Position numbers and translations under genes: made by a program. Below are positions 1 to 12,100 of a stretch of DNA of 62,000 nt, piece by piece. Positions within the stretch are counted from its first letter, which is position 1. The number at the start of each line of letters is the position of its first letter. Origin of the DNA: Phoronis australis (lineage: Eukaryota > Phoronida > Phoronidae); the NCBI GenBank assembly GCA_002633005.1, contig NMRA01000749.1:1-62000 (forward strand). The letters are read 5' to 3'. The notes beneath the pieces are model-generated. The model did not search any database, was not told the DNA's origin, and worked only from the letters and a program-made list of their open reading frames with translations.

Positions 1-35
1 TGTCTTAAATCGTAGCCTTCGTTTGGTTCAAAATA
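1..35 (+). other. 5' UTR fragment of ATRX
   Basis: Only 35 bases precede the proposed start codon. The ATG has A at -3 and G at +4, a good initiation context. No promoter can be judged because the window begins here, and an upstream coding exon outside the window cannot be excluded. Confidence 0.4.
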
Positions 36-181
36 ATGGTGCGCATCACAGAACTTGTTGAACTAGACAGTGACGAGGACACTCCGAAAAAACCCGCGAA
101 AACTGTTTCCGATTCGGTCACCGTCAAAGATGAAAATGCGACATCTACCGATAAAAATGGGGAACCATGTGCAAGGAAAAC
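36..181 (+). CDS. ATRX: ATRX exon 1 (aa 1-49)
   Basis: Opens [20 protein letters not shown], acidic and lysine-rich. It ends at a GTAAAT donor in phase 2, and joining it to exon 2 completes an ACG codon and keeps the frame. It has no close similarity to the vertebrate N-terminus, so its assignment rests on frame continuity, position and composition. Confidence 0.6.
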
Positions 182-3100
182 GTAAATATTTTCTCGATTG
201 TTTGCAAATTGAGTTGTTGTGGGTAGTTAATGTATTCACTTTAGAGTTACCGTTGTATTAACTTCACTGTACGGTTCACTAGTTACTATTCATCAAGGGA
301 CAGTAGGACCTACTTACAAATTGCATCAAAGTCACGTTGTAATAGTTAGCCTTGGCGCAAAGCTGTATACTGCATTACAGCTTTGCGCTGATGTGGGTAA
401 AAAGCTGACCAAATAAAACCTGGCTCAAAATTATTGTCCTTAAAAACTACACTTCTTGAGTAAACAAAATTATTTATTGGTGCTGGAAAATTGGCATTCT
501 ACCGTTCACCAGCAAATAATAACACGTAATGTAGCAAAAGATAGCGATATAATGAAGACTATATTCGAACACAACAATGGCAGACGCGAGAAACGGGAAA
601 CTTGGCTGTATCACTGTTGGGAGGAAGTTCGTGTCGACGTGAAATGGTGGGAACCTGTTGTGGGATACAAAAGCAATCCGACACCCTCACCTTATAAGAC
701 ATAGAACGCAACTGAGAACTAACAAACTTTCTCATGAAACACCAATCGTCTGCAATAGAAACAATGAGATAACGGTCACGAGAACGGGATTTAGTGCCAT
801 CAGTGCGTAAATACACGAGATCACCGACATGAAGGTTAGAAGGCAAAATGGAGGGAGTTGCACTGTTCTTACACTTCTCACAGTATCCATGGTTAGTCAT
901 ACATTGTCTATGTTGTTCTAAGATGTAATCCCTGTGAGAGAGGGGAATCTGGTCGTGTGTGTACTGACTACACTGTGTCCACAGCTCACGGGATGAAAAG
1001 CCTTGACTACGGATACGTGAATTCAGACGTGCTGTGGCAATTCTTAAGCGTAGAGGCGTTACTGGATCTCCTGAGAGCTCCTGTTGAGAGAGAGAGAGAG
1101 AGAGGGTAGAGTAGATGAAGGCTAAGCCCTCGGACAGCTTCGCAAGATCGGTGTATCTCGCCTTCTGTCCTTGCTGTGGTTGGTGTGGACGTGGATCGAG
1201 CGGCAAGACCTGGTAGGCTGGTGGTGATGGTGGTGGTGGTGATGGTGGTGGTGTTCTTCTTCTTGTGGAGACGAGACGCTGGCTGGATGGCAACATCGTT
1301 ATTGACATCTTAGGTGTGAAGCTGGCTTAGTGGCAACAGCTTAGAGTTTGATTCGCATGCTGCGGGCTTATTGGCAACAGCTGTCATGCTACTGCTTGGT
1401 TGTCTTTATACTGCCCCGTTGGGACAGTTTTTTTTCTTCGTCTTTATACTGCCCCGTTGCCCCTTCGGAACAGTTACCAGTAGTGCAGGGCCCGAACCCT
1501 TGGTGCTCCTGTACATGGTTGTCACGAAAGTACGGTTGTCTTTATACTGCCCCATCGGGACAGTTTTTACCAACTGAGCAGGGCCAGAACCCTTAGGTAC
1601 ACCTGGAATAGGCTTGTCACGGAAATGCGGCTTAGTGTGGCTTCGCGGAATGACTGCAACCTGTTGGCGACAGTCTGCATTCCGGCGAGCTCGTGTAATG
1701 TGTCAGTTAGGCAATGTCTGGCTGTCCGAGAGCAATTCTCAGTGTCCAGTTTTGTACTCTCTGTAGTCTTTCGATTGTGGAAGGAGCACAGGTTGAAATA
1801 TCGATAGCGTCATATTCGAATAGGGGTCTGATGAACATTTTGTAGATCAGTAGTAGGCAGTCGCTCCTAGCACCCCGCCCCCACCCTGTGCCCTTCAATC
1901 GATACATAAGCTTGACTCTGGTTGTGGTTGTTGCATGGTCACACACGTGTGCGACGTGAGGTTGTAACGTGAGTCTTTGATTAAGGGTTACCCCTAGCAG
2001 AGTGGCCTCTGCTTTTGGTGTGAGCCTGACACCAAACAGTGAAAGACTGAACGGTCGCAGTTTGCGTTTGCGGTGAAACAGGATGACCTGTGATTTTGCG
2101 GCATTGAGTTTGATGTGCCAGATTTAGCACCAGTCCTCGAGTTTTGATAGTGCCCGCTGGAGGCATGCTTGGACAACTGTCTCTTGTTTGTCACTTGTCC
2201 AGAACCCGAGATCGTCTGTGAACTGGGATATCTGAACGTTGTCCCTTGGGTGAACTGGTAGGTCGTTGACATAGATCAAAAATAGAAACGGGACTTAGGA
2301 CGAACCCCTGGGGGATGCCGGCCCACAGTTTCACCGGTTGTTGAAACGGATTGTCCCTGTCTGACCGAGATGCATCTGTCTCTTAGGAAAGATGACAGGA
2401 GTCTAACCATTTTGTATGGTAGACCTATATTGGAGAGTTTGTATCTCATGCCATCATGCCATACAGAGTCAAAGGCTTTTTCCACGTCCAACATTATGGC
2501 TCTGGTGCAAAAGTTTTTGCCCATTGCCGTTTTGCCTTGAGGTATCAGTCTATGGATGTGGAGCTCCTGTTCCAACTCAGCTATGGCCTTTTCAGCAACG
2601 GGGTTTTTGTTAGTGTTCTTCACACGTCCAGTTACAATGGACAAACCAGACTGACTGAGCTGAAGATCATTCTGTAAGGAGACAAACCCGGGAGCAGAAT
2701 CAACGCGAATAACAGCGTTGGGGCCATCAAGAGGATGCAAGTCAAGCACTAATCTGGCAAGGCCATCACGGAGGGTATCTCGTCTTTCATCTGGTAACAG
2801 ACACGTGGCAGTATAAGACGTAACGCATTCGCGTAGGACCAGGATGTTCTGTCGTGCTCGTTTCATCACATCTGCTGAAAAAGACAATCCAATAGCATCG
2901 GGGATCTTCCGATGAATGAGTCATCAAAGGACTATGTAGTTTTTTCAGAACAGCACAAAAGTGACATGAGTCAGTCACAGAGCGTATGGATGACATCAAG
3001 TCTAGGGCATAAAAATGACACTTCATGACCATATGCAACTGGTGCGCGGAAGGATGGTCTAACTTAATGTGCAAGGCGGTGACCAACCCATCAAGTACAG

Positions 3101-6100
3101 AACGTACTACTATCAACTCAGCAGTGGGACACTGAGGGTCATCGTTCTTGACTACTAGCAGACCATCATGAGCAACGGTGATGGTATTCAAATAGCGTTT
3201 GATGTCCTTGATGTTTGTCAGCTTCTTTGAGGGTCTCGTGCCTTGTGTTAAGTGGGCGTGAACTCTGCGGAGATCCGGGCACTCCGAGATCCGGACACTC
3301 GGACTGAGTGCTCAACCATGCAGACTGGCTCGTGAAAGGGAGACGTTTGAGACTACCAAGCACGTCTTATACGTTGACCTGATGAACGACTGGCGTCTCA
3401 TTAAGCGCATTGGAGCAGCATATCTGACACCTAGGTTCATAACACATGGGAGCGTTTCTACTCGTAAAATTGGAAGGTAAGCTGGCCGTTCCTGTTAGAT
3501 GGCGATCTAAGACCTGAAACCTACTAACAGTTGACAAAAAGGAAGTAACTCTGGGACTTGCAGAGAAGTCACCATGGCAGAGCTTGTCAAATGCCTGTAC
3601 GCAAGGCTTGCTGTCAGTCAAGACAGATTTTATGAAGTAACTGTACTATGTATGGGCTGAAGTGCTTGACAGAAGTTCCCAACATGCATTTTCTTACTTT
3701 TTCAGGTTTCAGTTAGCTAATATGAATCGAATACCATAAAATCTTAATAAATAGGCACTTTTTATGCCAAATAGTCGCAAATTTTGTAACTTTGAAGAAA
3801 ATTTACTTATTTCTAAGTTTCCCGCGAAATGATGCATTGGGTGGAAGACGGTTGGCCGCTTGACAATCATTTGCAATGTCGAAACACTGCAGGTCAGAAG
3901 ACAAGGACGATATTGGACGAGAATTGGACAATTATTATGCATATATAGAAGAGAGTGGATACGGGCATCACACTCAAGTACTTGAAGAATCAGACAATGA
4001 ATTCAATTTCCCATTTAGCGAACTTTCGTCGGCTTTGACTAGAGGCCGTATGAACTCGACCCACTTGCACCGAGATATGCTGCAGATATATGTGAGCCAC
4101 AATTCCATCTCTACCACGTGGTGGTCAATACTCACTCTTAATATTTACTGACAAAGGCCTCAGTAAACCTGGGTTACTCATATTCACTATTGCCATGATG
4201 GAATGAGCACAGTCTAAACACAATATGCATAAGCCTACTTGTAGTAGCACTCGATCTGGGCCGGGGTCCAGGGTCTGCATCACTCGTCCTAGAATGGAAG
4301 CAGTTGTTCGTTATTTACAAAATTTGCAAATGCACTTACTTGGTGGTGAGTCCTTCATTGTAACGCCGCTGATGTGTGTGGTCGAAACACAATTCTTTGA
4401 AATGTGCCGATCAAAATTGGCTTCGCCGAACTGCCTATTTGTTCCACACTGACACTCCACACTCTCGTTCGACACACAATCATGAGCGGCACAGCACTGA
4501 AAAAAGTGAGGGCTAAAGCCCCCCCTCCCAGCTCCCCCCCCCTGTGGTGCACTGCCTATAGACCATAGGCGGCTTAGCACTGAAAAAAGTGGGGGGCTAT
4601 AGCCCTCACCCAGCCCCCTATGGTGCGCCACCCATGACAAACCGATGCCATTTCTGTGCAACTTTCACGTATTTAGGAAATTTGAACTCACACAGACGTT
4701 CTCAGTCAAGTTGTTACCACAGTTTCCACAAACGCACCTTTTCATGTCTGAAAAAGGCGGCTCTCCGCGAACTTTCTTCACAACTCCTCAGTATCGCACT
4801 GGTAAAACTACAACGGCGGAGGCAGTCTTCCACCCATTGCGTACAAACCCGATAACAGAAAAATATATTTTAAAAATTTTTGGTTTGTTTCGTAGCAACA
4901 GGTGTACTAAAGGCTATTAAATCTGTTAAAATGTAATAATAGAATTCCTTTTGAGATACAGGGTCCTGGTGGGAACTCTTTAAGGCTTTGACTTATATAT
5001 TAGCCAAGTCTGACCAAGGAACCTTATCACCAGAATCAAGGCCTACAATAGCACGATCAAGAGAGTCTAACAGCAGAGAGCAATGGGGCAAGACTCGCCC
5101 TTAGCATCTTGTATGCACCAATGAAAGACCTCATCTGCTTAACAGTTGTTGGGGGTTCTTGCATGGCGAGGGTTGTTGTGCAATGGGGACTAGCAGAGAG
5201 GCTTCCCTGCGTCCAAATCCAGCCAAGTATTGTTGTGGACTTTGGGCAAATGATAGTCTTATCAGCGGAGATGAAGGTCACAAGCGTGCAAGGTGAGCAA
5301 GATGTGCCTCCAGTTGGAAGGAAGTTCTTTGAGCGAATTGCCGCTACAAAACAGATCGTCAGCTAGCTTCATGAGTATGCCGTCTTGGAGAAAGGTACCG
5401 AGCAAACAGCACATCAACTCTCTCAATGCAGTTTCGGATCCTGGCATCCCCATGGCAGTTCTAGTGTATACACGGATGCCACGGAAAGTTGTAGCTACGC
5501 CGCAATACTTCAAGGAATCTCTGGACAAAGGAATCTGGTAGAATGCACATGTGAGGTCAGATGCAATGATGTACTTCCACTGAGCGATCTTCTGCAGGGT
5601 TGAATCAACATCGGGGAGCAGGGATGGAGACGGTTTACTGTACCGACCAACATCAGTAAAGGCGGTAACAAGTTGAATGTCACCATTGGGTTTATGAACT
5701 AGAAAGGAGGGGTTTAGGTACTCCAGAGTTACGCCGACAGATTCAGGAGTAGCGAGGACATGTGACTGTTCTAGTTCGTCGAACGTCTTCTGCAACTCCA
5801 CAAGCTTGTCACGAGAGTATTGTGGGACACGACCCTTTCTCTGAGGAGGCTGCACAGGACCCATGTTGACAATGGCCTCAAATTTACCTGCAGCACCATT
5901 GTAGCCAACAGTGTTGGGATCGGAAACGGTATAATACTCTCGTAGTATCTCCCTAAAAAGGCGCTTGGAGGCGACGTCAACAATGTTGTCGGGATCAAGC
6001 AAAACAGAGTCTGAATGCCAGTGGGGAGATCTATTAGCGGGGGCTGTCTTAGAAGCCGGCATGCACTCAGGAACAGGTTGGTGAGTGTCAGGTATTAGAG

Positions 6101-9100
6101 CCGTAATGTAGCAAAAGATAGCGATATAGTAAAGACTACTCGAACACAACTATGGCAGACGTGAGACAAGTTCCGGTGTCCGCTAGCAATAATAAAGTAA
6201 CTAACAAGCAACTAGCAGTTACTATGCTTGTAATCTGCTACTAAAGTGGAGCGCTCTTTTGCGTCGGCTTTCGGCGCCTTGAAATATTGCGTCACCTATT
6301 GGCCAGTTTCTTCTTTCGCCTATCCTTCAATCAACCACTCTCCTTCCACGAGGCTGCATACATGTTTCAACAAATTATCGGAACTGGTTTAATTTAGTTA
6401 CAAATTTTTAGTATTTTATTAATACTAGCAAACGGAATTAAAAGTTTTGCTGCTGCGAAGTTGTCATCATCTCTTGAGAGATGTTGCAAAATTTTAAGAA
6501 ATAGCTCTTGCCCGCGTCACGAGCATTTTCTTTTCAAAACGACAACATAGTTTTCGTTGTTACAAAAGGGAAAGAATTAATCTAAAAAATGATGGTGCCA
6601 TGAAATATTGCGTTACTTATTTGACAGTTTCATTTTTCACCGATTCTTTAATCAACTGTTCGTTCATGAGGTTGCTTACCCGTCACGACAAATTATAGGA
6701 CCTCGTTTCACTTCATTATCAGTTTTTAGAATTTTGAAATCAGTAATTTCTCACTGTCCCACACTAGAGAAGTTTTACTTAGGATGTATTGTCAGACCCG
6801 CACAGAGTAATATTCAGTCATTTGGAACACATCAAGTGAAATCCTTGAAGCCAAGTCTTGACTGTTTTGACTGGTCTCTTTATGTTTACTGTTTCAATGG
6901 ATGAATGAAGCCATGAGAAGAAAGCTCATCGTGCTCCAGGGTTAAAGGTTTTTTGGGTCATTCATTATTGGAGTTTCTGAGGGAAACCTATTGCCATATG
7001 TTTTGTTGTTTTTTGTTGGGTATACTTATTGGCTGTTTGTGCATGAGTGGTAAATTTTATGGACTGATTGACGGTATACTGCTGAGACTGTGAGTAAATT
7101 GTTTCCACTTTTGAAGTGAGGCAAAACATTGTTCATGTCAGACAAAAAGTGTCGACAGCACTGTGTCAAAAGAACCTGAAAGCTTTCAGCCTTTATCCTA
7201 GAAATTCTTGAAGGAACCCCAGTCAGTAGGAGGTGAAGTTTGCATGAAGACGTGGCAAAGTATTGATATCACTTTTCAAACTGCCGCTTTTTCGGGTCTC
7301 CAACTGTGAATGCTTTGTTAGTTAAAGTGGCTTTAATTTGTGTTTTCTGTCAAAAAAGAACAAGTTTATTTAGGCCACTTACTGTTTGTAAATTGGCCTT
7401 GTCTTGTTTCTTACTTAATTGTAACTAACTCTGGGCTCAGGAAGGGCTGTGTGACAGAGTTGTTTCCAAACCCAGTTATTGCACTCAGGGATATTCCTGA
7501 CCAGGTTTGAACCTGTGCCCTTTGGGCGCACCTGATGATGAAAAGTGTGCATTTTTTCCAAAAAGTTGTGCAAACTTAGTATAATTAAATTGGCAACATG
7601 TGAAACAGAAACCCCAAGGGCAATCGAAATAAGAAGACAGTCATGTTTTACACAACTGAGTGTAAGTTGACTAGAATGTTGCATTTTTGGAAAAGTTGCG
7701 TTTTATTAGAGGCCTACCCGGGGTGTGCACTGCTGCAATGTAATTGTGCCTTTTTATTTTTTAATGCACTAAAGGCACAAAGATTTAGTCCATGAATATC
7801 CTTTCTCACCTATTTTGACTAAGAAACAATGTGAGACAAACTTTGTTATGGTAAATGGCCTAAATCATAACTTGTATTTTGAAAGAAAGCACACTCAGGT
7901 TTAATGCCACTCCAATTTTATGTCTGGTTTTATTTATATTAATAATTAAGAGTTTAACTTTTCTGAGAAGATATTTAATTGCCATAAATCTAACATCAAG
8001 GAAATGTGTTTATTGAGCCAATCAATCTGGACTTGCCTTGATGGGATCGGTTATGACATATAATTGGAATTGAGAGATAATGTGCGAGTGAACTGAAGCA
8101 GTCAAATTTCTACACAGGCCATGTGCGACAATAAAATGAACGGTGCAACTTGCAGGTTGTTCAGTGGTGGTGATGCAAGCTCAGAGTCAGCAGATGTAAG
8201 TGTTGAGATAGGAAACAATGGTCTAGAAACAGCCACAACAACTAGCGATACTGGTGACACACAAAATGGCAAGAGCGTCGAAAAGGCCGGGGAACAAAAG
8301 GTCAACAGGAGGTCAGTTAAATCGATGTATGAAGGTTGATATGAATGGTGAAATGGATCCCTGATTTATGCACGGTCGTCGTTGGGTTGATAAATGTATT
8401 ATGGAATATCTGCTGTTTATTGTTTTGGTCTCCTTATGAACTTTGTTGGGCACCATTCTGGGATGTTGGACCACCCGTCACCGTCAGTCTGATAACTTTG
8501 TGTTGAATTTTGAGGCTGTCATGTCGGTAACTGTCCAAGCTTTTCGGTGTTCAAGAATTACTGTTGATTGCGCGATGAAATTTTTTTCTGTTATTTTACC
8601 ACTCCTGTTCTTGTGAAGTCTTTAAAAAGTTGGTTTTGCAATGTGTGTTAAAAACACCCGAGTAAATTCAAAATTTATATTTTCATCAGAAGATGGATGT
8701 GAGAAGCGACAACCTGTTTGTTACTTAGTGTAGAGAAAAGGAGATTTCTGTCCTCCTAAACCGTTCAGTCTAAAGTCAGTTAAAAAAGGTAGTTGCGTAA
8801 GGTTAACATTTTTTAATGACAGAAGCGCTGGAAGCGTGATTAGAGAGGAAAGTACTCCTAATCATCCAAAAGTTCAGGGACAGAAACTGAAATGTTTGGT
8901 GATCTGCAAAATGCAATTCTCTTTTTATCCCAAGCGTATTCCAATGCTATAGTTTTCCATTAAAACATTCGTTAATAACGTAGTAGGTGTATGTCAAGTT
9001 CCCTTCATCTTTGTTGACTTGTGCAGACCATGTTTTGTCTCTTGCCAGGGACTCATTCAGAATCTCGAAAATAGAGCGTCCAAAATGGGTTTCCCAATTT

Positions 9101-12100
9101 CTAAGCGCGTCCATGAGGAATGATGTAGGATGATGGTTTTTTGACCCCCGAGTCAAATTACTTTTATAATGTTTGTGCTTCTGTGGAGACCATGGCTCTG
9201 TAATAAGGTTCCTCACTCAAATACAATCCAAACAATGCTAAGTGCATTGCAAATAACCGCTAAACTTTACGCGTGAACAATCATGGATAAAAATGTACCT
9301 GGTGACTGAATATCGCATTTTTCAGTTGGTGAGATTGTTGATCTTATTCCTCTTTCTACTGGGCAGGAAATCCAAGGTGCCTCACAAGCATGTTGAGCCT
9401 GATGAAGATGATACAATGGATGTTGAAACCTCGCAGCAGTTGGACGGTGCCAACCAGGAGTCAAAATCAAGCACTGGCAAAGAAGTGTCCAAAACATGCA
9501 ATGGTGACAACGTGAATGGTGATGCCGTGGAACTAGACGAGGATGGAAACCCTCTATTACCAGAAGGTAGTATTCATGGAGGACTAGTTGCCAAATTCAT
9601 CTTGTCACCTCTGACCTGTTTCTCAGATGCAGGGCCCTTGCTCCCCTTTTATCTGAGAATGAATTTTGTAGTTTAGATAAACTGCAGTTCCACCCCGAGG
9701 TTGATACCCTTCGTTTGCAATGCCTCTAGTGGCAGAAGTGATTCTAACATTGGAAGGAATTTCCGGAACCTGATGAGTGGAGTTTCAAGTGATCCTTAAT
9801 AGTTTTCATAGTGGAATGGGGCCATTATTCGGCCTCAGTATTTAGACATATTGTGATATTCAGGTCCGTAGCCATCGGTGGGATCTGACATTGATATTGA
9901 TATTGATATTGATATTTGAGTCGTCCAGCTTCTAGATGTTTACCCTGTTGTTTGGCTTCACTTTGGTGCTAATGAAGGAAGACTCCTCTTTTTACCATTC
10001 GAATATTATTGGAACGTGAGGGTGTTTGTGAGATAAAGGTCCCATGTGTCCACCTGAAACCTGCAGCAAATTTTGAAAGCCTCATTCAAACCTTCTGAGT
10101 AGGTGTGCAATCATTTTCAGCAATATCTCGAGCTTGTTTGGAAAACAACAGTGAAATTCTGCTTTGCACTTACGTAGCCTTGCATGATCTCTCCAAATTT
10201 GTAAGACGACGTTATAGATTGCATCCCAGACTGAGACTGAGAAGTTTTTGTGATATCACTGTCTGTTGCATTCTTATGAAATGCAAGAAAGCGAGTTTTT
10301 TGTTGCAGTAAAGCGTAACAGTTTAACCCTGCTTAGTCAACTCTTTCAAACTTGAATGGTTTTGCCAAGAAACCATCTTCACAGGGAATAGACTCTTGGA
10401 GCTTGTATGTAGGACTTCAGAGGTATGTTCAAAGGGTTTCACATGCAAACTTTGTTTCCATTTCCTTCAGAATTAGTCTTTCTGATATGATTAGATGTTT
10501 ATGATTTCAGGAACTGTTGTTGTTCAACCTGAACCTCCTTCTGGGTCGAACAATTTCACCGAAGCAGAGTTCAAAGCGCGGTCAAAGCGAAGACGCCCTC
10601 AATTTGGTAGGTTGAATATCAAAGTATCTTCTGCATTGCTTTGCGACTGATTTTGTGGTCTTCTAAAACGTTGGCATTGTCATATAAGCAATTTTTGTCA
10701 TGTCTTGATAACTATTGCTTCTTATGTCGCATGTTGTTTGTATCATGGACTCTTGTCAGTGAATGCCTAACATAATTCTTTGAGGTGACTTGGTTCATTG
10801 TGACTAAAGCATAGACACAGTGCATTTTGTTAACAGCTGGTTTAGTTGCTGACATAAGCGCTAAAGGCATAATCTGCATTCCCACTTTGTATTGTTTTGG
10901 CGGTGGCTTCACTTCCGTATGGTCTGTTCCAAAAGATAATCTCCAGTCTTGGCGGCTACTTTTACGCATGGTTAGTGAATGTGTAGAGCATAGATTTGTG
11001 GGATACAAGGCCTGTCATCCAGCCTTCACAAAGTGTCACATAGACGATCGTTTGGTGGGTAGCTGGCAGTAGATGTCCGATCTATCCTACCTACTTACTT
11101 AATTCATGGGAAATTGAGGGCTGCTTGAAATACTTCAGATTCTGATCTGTTGGGGTGCTGCTTGAGATAACCGCTACCTCACAATTCTTTGTGTATACGA
11201 CGGCTCTGACTATCTGGGAAAGGTCAACTGCTGGTGTGGCTGGTCTGGTACTACACCCCCCTTTGAATGATATGAACTCACATGATGCTTGCGACCATTT
11301 ATTGCATCATTCATGGAAAGCTTCTTGATGAATCGTTATTAGTCAATCATACAAGATATAGATTGTCAGGATTGATAGTGAACCTTGCATGATAAATTAC
11401 ACAAACCGTTGGATACAAATTCTTTTCAAACATTTTTGAATTTAATTTAACAGTATTTTAAGCTAAGTTACGGTCCACAAAAATTGCCCATTTACCATGT
11501 TTCAGATTCAGGAGTGGTATCGTGTACAGCTTGTGGCAGGCAAGTTAACCACCACTTCCGCTCAGAGATCCACAGACATCCAGCTCTTCATGTGCTTGTG
11601 TGCAAGGTATATACATCAGTCCTACTTCTTTCCTTTAATTTTCTCTTGATGGGGAGTTTGTGATGACTACAAAAATGACATATACAATTATAAAAGAAAG
11701 GTCGTAGTAATTGTATTTGTCGTGTATACGATTGTATTTGTAGTGTATACGATTGTGTTGAAATTGTGTAAGTAAGAATTACTAGTCTTCATACAGGCCA
11801 CATGTTGGTCGCATCACGTGACCCGTAGTTAGAATCTGTGCAGCACACAAAAACTTTGGTTTGATTTGTTTTTAAATCACTTTACTTAACTCGAATCCAG
11901 CAGCTTTAAAGTTTGGACTGAGTGGACACTTATCTTGACTGAGTAGTGGGTTTATAGACATGGAACACATTTGAATTGCATGTAGGAGTTGATGCCTTTG
12001 TGTGGTTAAGAACTAAAAATTCTTAATTTGCTGCTGAAAATTATCGAAATAGTTTTGTGAAAATGGTATGCTACTCTGGAACAGAAACTAGATAAGTGAA

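Larger units (their letters stand above)
3640..4930. other. Non-pol segment within the gypsy remnant
   Basis: This stretch separates the reverse transcriptase/connection part from the end of RNase H. It holds an open frame of 91 codons on + (3876-4151; acidic, no recognised family) and two tandem copies of a small palindromic element (4481-4560, 4563-4635). It is either a later insertion or a replacement by deletion; the boundaries are approximate. Confidence 0.4.
525..6165 (-). mobile_element. Degenerate Ty3/gypsy-type retroelement pol, antisense in ATRX intron 1
   Basis: Reading the - strand from 6149 downward gives reverse transcriptase, connection/RNase H remnant, integrase zinc-binding region, integrase core and integrase C-terminal region: the Ty3/gypsy gene order. 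It is broken by frameshifts, a 1.3-kb foreign or replaced segment (about 3640-4930) and a nested non-LTR fragment (about 1085-2557). No gag or protease is recognisable. A 65-bp direct repeat lies at each end (525-590 and 6102-6165). It is a dead copy, and being antisense to ATRX it should be removed with intron 1. Confidence 0.8.

Noticed and set aside
4640-4780. CVCGNCGN cysteine motif on the - strand
   Set aside because: Reminiscent of a zinc motif in some invertebrate repeat proteins, but the frame is short, has no further ligands in order, and no exon structure supports it.
9890-9916. (TTGATA)n as a possible regulatory repeat
   Set aside because: Too short and common; recorded only as a microsatellite.
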